A stretch of DNA of 64,000 nt, from NCBI RefSeq assembly GCF_009455635.1, contig NZ_QPER01000001.1, positions 2,418,001 through 2,482,000 of the forward strand, given 5' to 3'. This DNA is from Paraburkholderia agricolaris (GTDB taxonomy: Bacteria > Pseudomonadota > Gammaproteobacteria > Burkholderiales > Burkholderiaceae). Made by a program: the position numbers and the translations under genes. Below, in pieces: positions 47,939-57,328 of this stretch. Below the pieces are notes generated by a model. It made no database searches and was not told the DNA's origin. It saw nothing but the letters and a program-made list of their open reading frames with translations. Numbering within the stretch: position 1 is the stretch's first letter; every line of letters starts with the position of its first letter.

Positions 47939-50900
47939 ATGCCAGACATCGCCGCATCATCGCAGTACTCCCCGCCCGTCGCGCTCGTCAAGACCGGCCA
48001 GCGTTTTGCCTTCGACGGCACGCACGGCTCGTCCGACGCGCTGCTGATCGCCCGCTACCATCTCGCCTATCGCGAGAAGGTGCCGTTGCTGGCCGTGGTC
48101 TGCGAAAGCGCCGTCGACGCGCAACGGTTGTCGCAGGAAATCAGCTTTTTCGCGCCCGAGGCCCGGGTGCGTTTGCTGCCCGACTGGGAAACGCTGCCTT
48201 ACGATACCTTTTCGCCTCACCAGGATCTGGTCTCCGAGCGCCTCGCCACGCTGCACGATCTCGGCGAAGGCCGCTGCGACATCCTGCTGGTGCCGGCCAC
48301 CACCGCCTTGTACCGGATGCCGCCCGCGTCCTTCATGGCGGGCTACACGTTCTCCTTCTCGCAAGGCGAACGCCTGAACGAAGCCAAACTCAAGGCGCAA
48401 TTGACCCTGGCCGGCTACGAACACGTGAGCCAGGTGGTGCGTCCCGGCGAATACTGCGTGCGCGGCTCGCTGCTCGACCTTTTTCCGATGGGCTCGCCGT
48501 TGCCGTACCGGATCGACCTGTTCGACGACCAGGTGGACTCGATCCGTGCCTTCGACCCGGATACGCAGCGCAGCCTCTACCCGGTGAAAGACGTGCGCCT
48601 GCTGCCCGGCCGCGAATTCCCCTTCGACGAGGCCGCCCGCACGGCCTTCCGCAGCCGCTGGCGTGAAACCTTCGAGGGCGATCCAAGCCGCGCGTCGATC
48701 TATAAGGACATCGGCAACAGCGTGCCTTCGGCGGGCATCGAATACTATCTGCCGCTCTTCTTCGACGAAACCGCCACGCTCTTCCACTATCTGCCCGAAG
48801 GCGCGCAACTGGCGTTCGTCGGCGATCTGGATGCGGCGATCAAGCGCTTCACCAACGACACCAGGCAGCGCTACAACTTCCTCTCGCACGATCGCGACCG
48901 GCCGATTCTGGAGCCGCAGCGTCTGTTCCTCTCGGACGAGGATTTTTTCACGTTCGCCAAGCCGTTCGCGCGGCTCATCCTGCCGGCTAACGCGGGCGGC
49001 GGCTGGTCGACCCCGTTGCCGAATCTTGCGATCGACCGTCACGCGGAAGATCCGATTTCGGCCCTGCGCGCCTATCTGGACACCACGCCAAACCGTGTTC
49101 TGTTTGCCACTGAATCGGCCGGCCGGCGTGAAACGCTATTGCAATTGCTCGCCGACAATCATCTGCGACCGGCATCGAGCGATACCTTCCAGAGCTGGCT
49201 CGCGGGCGATACGCGTTTCTCGCTCGGCGTCGCCCCGTTGGCCAACGGTTTTGCCGTGCCCGCGGAGGGCATCGCGATCATCACCGAGACGGAGCTTTAC
49301 GGGCCACTCGCGCGCCGCGCGGGCCGCCGCCGTCAGGAACAGGCGAGCAACGTCGATTCGATGGTGCGCGATCTGTCCGAGCTGAAGATCGGCGATCCGG
49401 TCGTGCATTCGCAGCACGGCATCGGCCGCTATATGGGCCTCGTCACAATGGATCTCGGCGAAGGCGAGACCGAATTCCTGCACCTCGAATACGCGAGCGA
49501 CAGCAAGCTCTACGTGCCGGTCGCGCAGTTGCACGTGATCTCGCGCTACAGCGGCGCAGATCCGGAAAGCGCGCCCTTGCATTCGCTCGGCTCGGGCCAG
49601 TGGGAAAAGGCCAAACGCAAAGCCGCGCAGCAGATCCGCGACACCGCGGCAGAACTGCTGAACCTGTACGCCCGTCGCGCCCTGCGTGAGGGCCATGCGT
49701 TCGCGCTCGAACCGAAAGACTATGTGAAGTTCGCCGAGAGTTTCGGCTTCGAGGAGACGCCGGATCAGGCCGCGGCGATTGCCGCTGTGATCGGCGATAT
49801 GACGAGCGGCAAACCGATGGACCGCCTCGTGTGCGGCGACGTCGGTTTCGGCAAAACCGAGGTGGCGCTGCGTGCGGCGTTTATCGCGGTGATGGGCGGC
49901 AAGCAGGTCGCGCTGCTCTCACCCACCACGCTGCTCGCCGAACAGCACACGCAAACCTTTAGCGACCGATTCTCCGACTGGCCGGTGCGCATTGCCGAAC
50001 TGTCGCGTTTCAAGTCGACCAAGGAAGTCAACGCGGCGATCCAGCAGATCAACGAAGGCACCGTCGATATCGTCATCGGCACGCACAAGCTGCTGTCCTC
50101 AGATGTGCAATTCAAGCGGCTGGGGCTCGTGATCATCGACGAGGAACACCGTTTCGGCGTGCGTCAGAAAGAGGCGCTGAAAGCGTTGCGCGCCGAAGTC
50201 GACGTACTCACGCTCACCGCCACACCGATCCCGCGCACGCTCGGCATGGCGCTCGAAGGCCTGCGCGATTTCTCCGTGATCGCCACCGCGCCGCAAAAGC
50301 GCCTCGCGATCAAAACCTTCGTGCGTCGCGAAGAAGACAGCGTGATTCGCGAAGCCATGTTGCGCGAGTTGAAGCGTGGCGGCCAGGTGTACTTCCTGCA
50401 TAACGAAGTCGAGACGATCGAGAATCGCCGGCAGATGCTCGAAACGCTCGTGCCCGAAGCGCGCATCGCCGTCGCGCATGGTCAGATGCATGAGCGCGAA
50501 CTCGAACGCGTGATGCGTGACTTCGTTGCCCAACGCGCGAACGTTCTGCTGTGCACGACGATTATCGAAACCGGTATCGACGTGCCGAGCGCCAACACGA
50601 TCCTGATTCACCGTGCCGACAAGTTCGGCCTCGCGCAATTGCATCAGTTGCGTGGCCGGGTCGGCCGTTCGCATCACCAGGCGTACTCGTATCTGCTGGT
50701 ACATGACCCGCAAGGCTTGACCAAGCAGGCGCAGCGCCGCCTCGAAGCGATCCAGCAGATGGAGGAACTCGGGTCGGGCTTCTATCTCGCGATGCACGAT
50801 CTCGAGATTCGCGGCACAGGCGAAGTGCTCGGCGACAAGCAGTCGGGCGAGATTCAGGAGATCGGTTTCCAGCTCTATACCGACATGCTGAACGACGCCG

Positions 50901-51421
50901 TGAAGGCGCTCAAGGAAGGCAAGGAGCCGGATCTCACCGCACCGCTCGCCGCGACCACCGAGATCAATCTGCACGCGCCCGCGATTCTGCCGGCGAACTA
51001 CTGCGGCGATGTGCAGGAGCGCCTGTCGCTCTACAAGCGCCTCGCTAATTGCGAACACAACGATTCGATCGACAGCATTCAGGAAGAGTTGATCGATCGC
51101 TTCGGCAAGTTGCCGCCGCAGGCACACGCGCTCGTCGAGACACATCGTCTGCGATTGGCGGCCAAGCCTTTGGGCATTTCGAAAATCGATGCAGGCGAAG
51201 CCGTGATCGGCTTGCAGTTCATCCCCAATCCGCCGATCGACGCCATGCGGATCATCGAGATGGTGCAGAAACACAAGCACATCAAGCTCGCGGGCCAGGA
51301 CAAGCTGCGCATCGAAACGCGCAGTCCGGATCTGGCCGTGCGTGTGGCGACGGTCAAGGAAACCTTGCGCGCGCTCGGCACGCCCAGTCGCGGCACCGCT
51401 GCCACGGCGGCTGCGCGCTAA
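47939..51421 (+). CDS. mfd: Transcription-repair coupling factor Mfd
   Basis: An ATP-dependent translocase that removes stalled RNA polymerase from damaged DNA and recruits UvrA. The 1160-residue product has the UvrB-like N-terminal part (LLPDWETLPYDTFSPH; the UvrA-binding module). The RNA-polymerase-interacting domain (about 480-540, GDPVVHSQHGIGRYMGL) follows, then the RecG-like motor with Walker A GDVGFGKTEVALRAA (about 633), DEEH box IIDEEHRFGV (about 731), TATPIPRTL, and motif VI QLRGRVGRSHHQAYSY. The TRCF C-terminal domain closes the protein. Complete and unexceptional. Confidence 0.98.
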   Translation: MPDIAASSQYSPPVALVKTGQRFAFDGTHGSSDALLIARYHLAYREKVPLLAVVCESAVDAQRLSQEISFFAPEARVRLLPDWETLPYDTFSPHQDLVSERLATLHDLGEGRCDILLVPATTALYRMPPASFMAGYTFSFSQGERLNEAKLKAQLTLAGYEHVSQVVRPGEYCVRGSLLDLFPMGSPLPYRIDLFDDQVDSIRAFDPDTQRSLYPVKDVRLLPGREFPFDEAARTAFRSRWRETFEGDPSRASIYKDIGNSVPSAGIEYYLPLFFDETATLFHYLPEGAQLAFVGDLDAAIKRFTNDTRQRYNFLSHDRDRPILEPQRLFLSDEDFFTFAKPFARLILPANAGGGWSTPLPNLAIDRHAEDPISALRAYLDTTPNRVLFATESAGRRETLLQLLADNHLRPASSDTFQSWLAGDTRFSLGVAPLANGFAVPAEGIAIITETELYGPLARRAGRRRQEQASNVDSMVRDLSELKIGDPVVHSQHGIGRYMGLVTMDLGEGETEFLHLEYASDSKLYVPVAQLHVISRYSGADPESAPLHSLGSGQWEKAKRKAAQQIRDTAAELLNLYARRALREGHAFALEPKDYVKFAESFGFEETPDQAAAIAAVIGDMTSGKPMDRLVCGDVGFGKTEVALRAAFIAVMGGKQVALLSPTTLLAEQHTQTFSDRFSDWPVRIAELSRFKSTKEVNAAIQQINEGTVDIVIGTHKLLSSDVQFKRLGLVIIDEEHRFGVRQKEALKALRAEVDVLTLTATPIPRTLGMALEGLRDFSVIATAPQKRLAIKTFVRREEDSVIREAMLRELKRGGQVYFLHNEVETIENRRQMLETLVPEARIAVAHGQMHERELERVMRDFVAQRANVLLCTTIIETGIDVPSANTILIHRADKFGLAQLHQLRGRVGRSHHQAYSYLLVHDPQGLTKQAQRRLEAIQQMEELGSGFYLAMHDLEIRGTGEVLGDKQSGEIQEIGFQLYTDMLNDAVKALKEGKEPDLTAPLAATTEINLHAPAILPANYCGDVQERLSLYKRLANCEHNDSIDSIQEELIDRFGKLPPQAHALVETHRLRLAAKPLGISKIDAGEAVIGLQFIPNPPIDAMRIIEMVQKHKHIKLAGQDKLRIETRSPDLAVRVATVKETLRALGTPSRGTAATAAAR

Positions 51422-51515
51422 GCTGTCGTTGGGTGTTCATGCGCCGCTATCAGGCCGACTTCGGCGTGCATAGCGGCGTCGCGACGGATACCCGCGCCGG
51501 CACGTCCGCCTGATG

Positions 51516-51546
51516 CAAAAAAAACGGGTACGTCTAGCCGTTTTTC
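51516..51546 (+). terminator. Possible terminator after mfd
   Basis: AAAAACGG and CCGTTTTT flank a 10-nt loop. The GC part of the stem is only three base pairs, so termination may be weak. Confidence 0.45.
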
Positions 51547-51636
51547 GCTCATGCTGCGGTGCGCAAACGCGCTCCGCAGCATACGGGTGAAGGTTTTTTG
51601 GGTATGATCGAAAGACTCAAATGCTGGAGTCTTGTC

Positions 51637-52875
51637 ATGTCACACGTCGCTGAATCAGCGCAGTCCTCGCAAACGCCCGCCTCTGCATCGAATTCTTCCT
51701 CGCCTGCCTCGCTTCCCTGGGTCACCCGTCTCGTGTCGATGGACACGGTGAGCCGCAATCCGAATCTCGGTCTGATCGAAACCGTGCGCGACGAATTGCG
51801 CTCGGTCGGAATCGAAGCCACACTCACCCACGACGAAAGCGGCAAATGGGCCAATCTGTTCGCCACGATTCCGGCTCACGACGGCGAGACCAACGGCGGC
51901 GTGGTGCTGTCGGGCCATACCGACGTCGTGCCGGTGGACGGGCAACAGTGGGACAGCGATCCGTTCAAGCCTGAAATTCGCGGCGACAAACTGTATGGCC
52001 GCGGCACCTGTGATATGAAAGGCTTCATCGGCGCCGCGCTTTCACTCGTGCCTGAGATGCAGCGCACGAAGCTCGCCAAACCGATTCACTTCGCCTTGTC
52101 ATTCGACGAGGAAGTGGGTTGCGTAGGCGCACCGCTCCTGATCGCCGATCTGATGAAACGCGGCGTCAAGCCGGACGGCTGCATCGTCGGCGAGCCGACC
52201 AGCATGCGTCCGATCGTGGCGCACAAAGGCATCAACGCTTATCAGTGCTGCGTGCGCGGCCAGGCAGCACATTCGTCGCTTACGCCGAAGGGTCTGAATG
52301 CGATTGAATACGCCGCGCGTCTGATCTGCTACATCCGCGATATGGCCGATCAGTTCCGCGAGCAAGGCCCGTTCGACGAACTTTATGACGTGCCCTTCAC
52401 CACGGCGCAAACCAGCACGATCGTCGGCGGCAATGCGATCAATACCGTGCCGGCCGAATGCAAATTCCAGTTCGAATTCCGCAATCTGCCCACGCTCGAC
52501 CCCGAACCGATCTTCGCGCGCATCGATCAATACGCACGCGAAACGCTGCTGCCGAAAATGTTGCGCGAGCATCCATCCGGCGCCATCGAGATCACCAAAA
52601 TCGCTGCGGCGCCCGGCCTCGATTCGTCTGAACAAGCGGCCATCACGCAACTCGTGCGCGCGCTGACCGCCGACCAGGACAAGCGCAAAGTCGCATACGG
52701 CACGGAAGCCGGACTGTTTTCGCTGGCGGGCATTCCGAGCATTGTGTGCGGCCCCGGCGACATCCAGCAGGCCCACAAGGCCAACGAATTCGTGGCGCTG
52801 GATCAGCTCGTGGCATGCGAACGTTTTCTGCAAAAATTCATTCACAGCATGTCGGTCGACGCCCACGCGCACTGA
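51637..52875 (+). CDS. argE: Acetylornithine deacetylase (ArgE/M20 family)
   Basis: An M20 metallohydrolase that removes the acetyl group of N-acetylornithine in arginine synthesis. The ATG at 51637 has GGAG 7-10 nt upstream and gives 412 residues. Metal ligands lie in SGHTDVVPVDGQ (His), GRGTCDMKGF (bridging Asp), and DEEVGCVGAP (the catalytic Glu pair). The dimerisation domain follows (VRGQAAHSSLTPKGLNAIE, GGNAINTVPAECKFQFEFR). The C-terminal His is in GPGDIQQAHKANEFV. The N-terminus has an extra Ser/Ala-rich leader of about 25 residues. Arginine genes are not adjacent, so another N-acyl-amino-acid substrate is possible. Confidence 0.9.
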   Translation: MSHVAESAQSSQTPASASNSSSPASLPWVTRLVSMDTVSRNPNLGLIETVRDELRSVGIEATLTHDESGKWANLFATIPAHDGETNGGVVLSGHTDVVPVDGQQWDSDPFKPEIRGDKLYGRGTCDMKGFIGAALSLVPEMQRTKLAKPIHFALSFDEEVGCVGAPLLIADLMKRGVKPDGCIVGEPTSMRPIVAHKGINAYQCCVRGQAAHSSLTPKGLNAIEYAARLICYIRDMADQFREQGPFDELYDVPFTTAQTSTIVGGNAINTVPAECKFQFEFRNLPTLDPEPIFARIDQYARETLLPKMLREHPSGAIEITKIAAAPGLDSSEQAAITQLVRALTADQDKRKVAYGTEAGLFSLAGIPSIVCGPGDIQQAHKANEFVALDQLVACERFLQKFIHSMSVDAHAH

Positions 52876-52930
52876 AACTGAGCGCGGCAAAAATAGTCTT
52901 AACCATATCGAGGAAAAACCTACTCACGCC

Positions 52931-53965
52931 ATGTCAACCGCCACGCCGCAGCACACCGACCATACGATCGACGGTGAGCCGATCCCCACACTCGACGACA
53001 TCGCCACACAGCACTTTGCCCTGACGCCGTGGGTGACACGAACGCCGGTGTTCGACCGGCTCGATTTTCCGTCGCTGGAAGGCACGGTGGTGAACTTCAA
53101 GTTCGAGTTGTTGCAGGCGGGCGGCAGCTTCAAGGCGCGCGGCGCGTTCACCAACCTGCTCGCGCTCGACGAAGCGCAACGCAGCGCGGGCGTTACCTGT
53201 GTTTCGGGCGGCAACCATGCCGTGGCGGTCGCCTACGCGGCAATGCGCCTTGGCATCAGCGCGAAGGTCGTGCTGTTTCGCGCGGCCAATCCGGCACGCG
53301 TGGCCTTGTGCCGGCAATATCGCGCGGAGATCGTGTTCGCGGAGAACATTGCCGAAGCATTCGAACTGGTGCGCCGTATCGAAGCGGAAGAAGGCCGCTA
53401 CTTCGTGCACCCGTTCAATGGTTATCGCACCGTGCTGGGCTCGGCCACGCTCGGCTATGAATGGGCGACGCAAACGCCCGATCTCGAAGCGGTGATCGTG
53501 CCGATCGGCGGCGGCGGGCTCGCCGCCGGCGTGGCCACCGCCATGCGGCTCGCCAATCCCAAGGTGCACATATATGGCGTCGAGCCCGAAGGATCGGATG
53601 CGATGGGCAAAAGTTTTGCCGCCAATCACACGATCAAGATGGGCCACATGCACACGATTGCCGATTCACTGGCGTCGCCCCACACCGAGGAATACAGCTA
53701 CGAGTTGTGCCGCCGTCATATCGACCGGCTCGTCACCGTCTCCGACGAGCAGTTGCGCGCGGCCATGCTGACCTTGTTCGGACAACTTAAGCTAGCTGTC
53801 GAACCGGCCTGTGCCGCGGCTACAGCAGCGCTGCTCGGGCCGCTGCGCGAAACGCTGCAAGGCAAGCGCGTCGGGGTGCTGCTGTGCGGCACCAATACCG
53901 ACCCGGTCAGTTTTGCCGCGCATATCGAACGGGCGCGCCACAGCCAGTCACAGTTTCCAGAATAG
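52931..53965 (+). CDS. PLP-dependent threonine/serine dehydratase
   Basis: A fold-type II PLP enzyme, 344 residues. The Schiff-base lysine is Lys68 in QAGGSFKARGAF. The substrate/PLP loop is SGGNHAVAVAYAA, and the phosphate-binding glycine loop is PIGGGGLAAGVATA. It lacks the C-terminal ACT-like regulatory domains of biosynthetic IlvA, so it is the short catabolic type or a racemase-like relative. The start at ATG 52931 lies 55 bp after the argE-like gene, on the same strand, and they are probably co-transcribed. The substrate (threonine, serine or hydroxyaspartate) cannot be fixed from sequence. Confidence 0.88.
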   Translation: MSTATPQHTDHTIDGEPIPTLDDIATQHFALTPWVTRTPVFDRLDFPSLEGTVVNFKFELLQAGGSFKARGAFTNLLALDEAQRSAGVTCVSGGNHAVAVAYAAMRLGISAKVVLFRAANPARVALCRQYRAEIVFAENIAEAFELVRRIEAEEGRYFVHPFNGYRTVLGSATLGYEWATQTPDLEAVIVPIGGGGLAAGVATAMRLANPKVHIYGVEPEGSDAMGKSFAANHTIKMGHMHTIADSLASPHTEEYSYELCRRHIDRLVTVSDEQLRAAMLTLFGQLKLAVEPACAAATAALLGPLRETLQGKRVGVLLCGTNTDPVSFAAHIERARHSQSQFPE

Positions 53966-54014
53966 AGCCAATCCGCTCTTTCCGCGCCAGGGGACTAGCC
54001 TATCGCTCTCAGAT

Positions 54015-54023
54015 TGGTATGAT
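54015..54023 (+). promoter_or_regulatory. mscL: Extended -10 promoter of mscL
   Basis: TGGTATGAT is a good extended -10 element about 30 bp before the mscL ATG. The leader carries GGGAGGAA as ribosome site. Confidence 0.5.
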
Positions 54024-54052
54024 TCGATCATCGACTTCTGGGAGGAACATCT

Positions 54053-54502
54053 ATGAGCATGATTAAGGAATTCAAGGAATTTGCCCTTAAAGGCAACGTA
54101 ATGGATCTGGCTGTCGGGGTGATTATCGGCGGCGCATTTTCCACAATCGTCAATTCAATTGTTAAAGACCTGATCATGCCGGTTGTCGGCGTTGCTACCG
54201 GCGGCCTCGATTTCTCCAACAAATTCGTTCGCCTCGGCGATATTCCGGCGAGTTTCAAAGGCAGTCCAGAATCGTATAAAGACTTGCAGACGGCAGGCGT
54301 GGCGGTGTTCGGTTATGGCTCGTTCATCACGGTGGCCATCAACTTCGTGATTCTCGCGTTCATCATTTTCCTGATGGTCAAGTTCATCAACAACCTGCGC
54401 AAACCGGCTGAAGCCGCACCGGCGGAACCGCCGCCGACGCCGGAAGATGTCGTGCTGCTGCGCGAGATCCGCGATTCGCTGAAGAACGCGCCGCCGCGTT
54501 AA
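54053..54502 (+). CDS. mscL: Large-conductance mechanosensitive channel MscL
   Basis: An inner-membrane pentameric emergency valve that opens on hypo-osmotic shock. The 149-residue product has the N-terminal amphipathic helix ([33 protein letters not shown], read in two parts), pore-lining TM1 with its Gly/Ala pattern, periplasmic loop, TM2 ([23 protein letters not shown]) and the C-terminal helical bundle ([16 protein letters not shown]). The Pro/Ala-rich linker before the bundle is usual in this group. It has its own promoter and a terminator. Confidence 0.98.
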   Translation: MSMIKEFKEFALKGNVMDLAVGVIIGGAFSTIVNSIVKDLIMPVVGVATGGLDFSNKFVRLGDIPASFKGSPESYKDLQTAGVAVFGYGSFITVAINFVILAFIIFLMVKFINNLRKPAEAAPAEPPPTPEDVVLLREIRDSLKNAPPR

Positions 54503-54585
54503 GGCTTCCGCATCAAGCATCCGCAAAAGCATTCGCGTCAAGCATTGGCACCGGTGCATTAGCCGGCGCACTAGCCGACGACAAT

Positions 54586-54626
54586 GAAAAAGGCCTGTAG
54601 CGCGAAAATCGCCACAGGCCTTTTTT
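54586..54626. terminator. Terminator between mscL and the hybrid kinase gene
   Basis: Stem AAAGGCCTGT / ACAGGCCTTT with loop containing GCGAAAATCGC (a second small hairpin), followed by T on the plus strand and by T on the minus strand. It probably serves both convergent transcripts. Confidence 0.88.
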
Positions 54627-54673
54627 CATCCTGCACGCCAGTTACACCACCTCAGTCGGGGCCGAAAATACAA

Positions 54674-56692
54674 CTAGGCGCCCTTTGCGCCCGCTTCGTC
54701 CTTTTCGTCCTTATCATCGGCTTCGCCCTTTTCCGCCTTCAGGTTCAGCGCGCTTTCAATCATTGTTTCGAGCTGTCCGAAATTGACGGGTTTGGTCAGA
54801 TGCGAAGTAAAGCCCGCGCTCAGGCAACGGCGCACGTCTTCGTCGGTACCGAAGCCGGTCAACGCAACCGCCGGCGCATCCGAATGCTCGCGGAACGCCT
54901 TGACGAAATCGAGACCGGTGCCATCCGGCAAGCCCACATCGCTGATCACCAGATCGAAGCTCTGCAACTGGGTGGCGGCCAACGCATCGTCAACCCGCCC
55001 CACCACGGTCACGTCGTGCCCCAGGCTGCGAATCAGCTGCGCCATCACCTCGGCGGTATCCACGTGGTCTTCGATCAGCAGGATGGTCAGCAAACCGGGC
55101 GGACGCACCTCATCGGGCGCGGCGACAGGCGTCAGCTCCTCCGGCGCGGCGGCCGTGGGCAGCGTGATCGTGAAGGTCGCGCCGCAGTGCGGGCCCGGAC
55201 TCTGTGCGATCACCGTACCGCCGTGCACGTCGGTCAGCGCCTTGGTGATCGCGAGACCCAGGCCCAGGCCGCCGAATTGCCGCGTCATGTTCTGGTTGCC
55301 CTGCTCGAAGGCATTGAAAAGCTTGCCGATCTGCTCGGGCTCGATACCGATGCCCGTATCCTCGACCGAGATCTGCACATGCATGCGTTCATCATGCGTG
55401 CGCACGTAGATATGACCGCCGTCCGGTGTGAATTTGGCCGCATTGCGGATCAGGTTCCACAACATCTGCTGCAGCCGTGCGCGATCGGCGAGCACGTAGT
55501 GATGCTCGGCGTTCTTGTGGACGTGTACGTCCTGCTGCTTGACCTGGATCTCGCTACGGAAGAGTTCGAGCACGCTGTCCATCACCTCATGCACGTCGAC
55601 CGTTTCGAGCGACAAACGCAGCTTGCCATTCGCCACACGCGTGAGATCGAGCAGATCGTCGATCAGGCGCGCTTCGAGTTCGACGTTGCGGCGGATCATG
55701 CGCACGCTCGTGCGTGCCTGGTCGGGCAGACCCGGGATCATCTCCAGCACGCTGGCCCCCGCCAGCACCGGCGTGAGCGGCGTGCGCAATTCGTGCGACA
55801 GCATGGCGAGGAAGCGGTCTTTCGCACGATTGGCTTCTTCCGCGATCTGGCGAGCGGCCTGCTCCGAGGCGAGCAAGCGTTCGCGCTCCTCGATCGCCTC
55901 GCGCTGCGGATGAATATCCGTGCAACTGCCGAACCATTTGCTGATATTGCCCTCCGGGTCGCGCATGGCGACTGCACGGACGTCGAACCAGCGATATTCG
56001 CCGTCATGGCGGCGAATCCGCAGTTCGTGCCGATAATCGCCGGCGCCGCCCGTCACCGCCTTGAGCCAGGTCCGGCGAATCTCTTCACGATCGTCGGGAT
56101 GCACCGCTTCGAGCCATGCGAGGCCGTACGAACTGCTTTCCGACAATCCCGTGTAGTCGAACCACTGCTTCGACAGGAAATCGCAATCGCCCGCTGCGTT
56201 GCAGGTCAGCACGAGGTGCGGCAACGCCTCGGACAAGGTCCGGTAATGCTGTTCGCGGTCGCGCAACAGCAAGGCTTCAGCCGACGCCTTCTGCAAGCGC
56301 ACCTGGGAAAGCACACGCTCCACGGCTTCCGGCAGGTAATCGAGGTAGTCGCCGGATTTCGGCACCACGTCGGACACGCCCGCGCGTAACGCTTCGATGA
56401 CGCGGGATTCGTCAGTGAAACCGGTCACGAGGATGGCGGGAATCCGCACACCTTCGGCCCGCAAACGGCGAAAGAAGTCGAGGCCGGTTTCGGGCCCGCT
56501 CAACTGGTAGTCGAGCACCAGCAGGTCGGGCGCGCCGGCAGCAAGCCGCTCGCGGGCCGTGTCGACACCGGCGCAGATGGCAACCCGGCAGCCGGCGCGT
56601 TCGAGCGACTTGCGCGCGAGCCGCAGGATGCCTTCGTCGTCATCGACGACCAGCACATACGCGGCGGGTTGCGTGGACACTTCTTCGGTCAT
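54674..56692 (-). CDS. Hybrid sensor histidine kinase / response regulator (REC-PAS-HK-REC)
   Basis: A 672-residue cytoplasmic hybrid kinase. The N-terminal receiver (about 12-128) carries phospho-acceptor Asp61 (LVLDYQLSG). A PAS domain (about 148-262, with the PAC-like YRWFDVRAVAMRD) follows. The HisKA helix has His300 in LAMLSHELRTPLTPV. The ATPase domain shows N-box NLIRNAAKF, DTGIGI and GLGLGLAI. The C-terminal receiver has Asp585 (LVISDVGLPDGTG). An acidic/lysine tail (GEADDKDEKDEAGAK) ends the protein. There is no transmembrane segment and no output domain. It is the last gene of a three-gene signalling set. Confidence 0.93.
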   Translation of the reverse strand: MTEEVSTQPAAYVLVVDDDEGILRLARKSLERAGCRVAICAGVDTARERLAAGAPDLLVLDYQLSGPETGLDFFRRLRAEGVRIPAILVTGFTDESRVIEALRAGVSDVVPKSGDYLDYLPEAVERVLSQVRLQKASAEALLLRDREQHYRTLSEALPHLVLTCNAAGDCDFLSKQWFDYTGLSESSSYGLAWLEAVHPDDREEIRRTWLKAVTGGAGDYRHELRIRRHDGEYRWFDVRAVAMRDPEGNISKWFGSCTDIHPQREAIEERERLLASEQAARQIAEEANRAKDRFLAMLSHELRTPLTPVLAGASVLEMIPGLPDQARTSVRMIRRNVELEARLIDDLLDLTRVANGKLRLSLETVDVHEVMDSVLELFRSEIQVKQQDVHVHKNAEHHYVLADRARLQQMLWNLIRNAAKFTPDGGHIYVRTHDERMHVQISVEDTGIGIEPEQIGKLFNAFEQGNQNMTRQFGGLGLGLAITKALTDVHGGTVIAQSPGPHCGATFTITLPTAAAPEELTPVAAPDEVRPPGLLTILLIEDHVDTAEVMAQLIRSLGHDVTVVGRVDDALAATQLQSFDLVISDVGLPDGTGLDFVKAFREHSDAPAVALTGFGTDEDVRRCLSAGFTSHLTKPVNFGQLETMIESALNLKAEKGEADDKDEKDEAGAKGA

Positions 56693-56771
56693 GCGGAGTC
56701 TTCTTTCGCTAGGTCTGATATGGTTATCTTGTCATGAGCCGCTTTCGGCTTGCCTTCGCATGCGCCTTCCG

Positions 56772-57251
56772 TCAAGGCGCCGCCAGCCGGTGGCCCGCCG
56801 GCAGCTTGACGACTTGCAGGAAGAAGCCGAGGCGGCGGACGGCTTCGATGAACGCGTCGTATTCGACCGGCTTGGTGATATAGACATTGCAGCCGAGTTC
56901 GTAACAGCGTTCGATTTCGCGCGGATCGTCGGTCGTGGTCAGCACGATCACCGGCACCGCGGCGGTCTGCGGCGAATCCTTCAGACGCCGCAATACCTCG
57001 AAGCCATCCACCCGCGGCATTTTCAGATCGAGCAGCACGACGAAATTCGTCAAATCCTCCCGAGGCGGGTAAGGACTGGCTGCAGCGTCCGCGGGCGCCG
57101 GGCCGAAGAAGTAATCGAGTGCCTGCTGGCCATCGCGAAAGCGCACGAAACCGTTTGAAACACCGGCACGGCGCAGATTGCGCTCCACCAGCGTGGCGTG
57201 GCCGTCGTCATCCTCGATCAGCACGATGCTGACCGTTTCCCCGTGACTCAT
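56772..57251 (-). CDS. Single-domain response regulator, Rcp1-like
   Basis: A 159-residue stand-alone receiver. It has the acidic cluster LIEDDDGH, phospho-acceptor Asp75 (VVLLDLKMPRVDG), Thr in IVLTTTDD and Lys in VYITKPVEYDAF. It contains the long insertion between beta2 and beta3 (about 50-68) typical of regulators that serve phytochrome-like kinases (Rcp1 group). It has no DNA-binding or enzymatic domain, so it should act as a phosphorelay intermediate or through protein contact. It is flanked at 77 bp and 79 bp by two kinase genes on the same strand. Confidence 0.92.
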   Translation of the reverse strand: MSHGETVSIVLIEDDDGHATLVERNLRRAGVSNGFVRFRDGQQALDYFFGPAPADAAASPYPPREDLTNFVVLLDLKMPRVDGFEVLRRLKDSPQTAAVPVIVLTTTDDPREIERCYELGCNVYITKPVEYDAFIEAVRRLGFFLQVVKLPAGHRLAAP

Positions 57252-57328
57252 ATGCCCTCCGGGCTGACAATCCGTTTTTGCATCATGTTTTAGCTATCCC
57301 CACATTTTTTCCCGATGCCTGCCCTGAC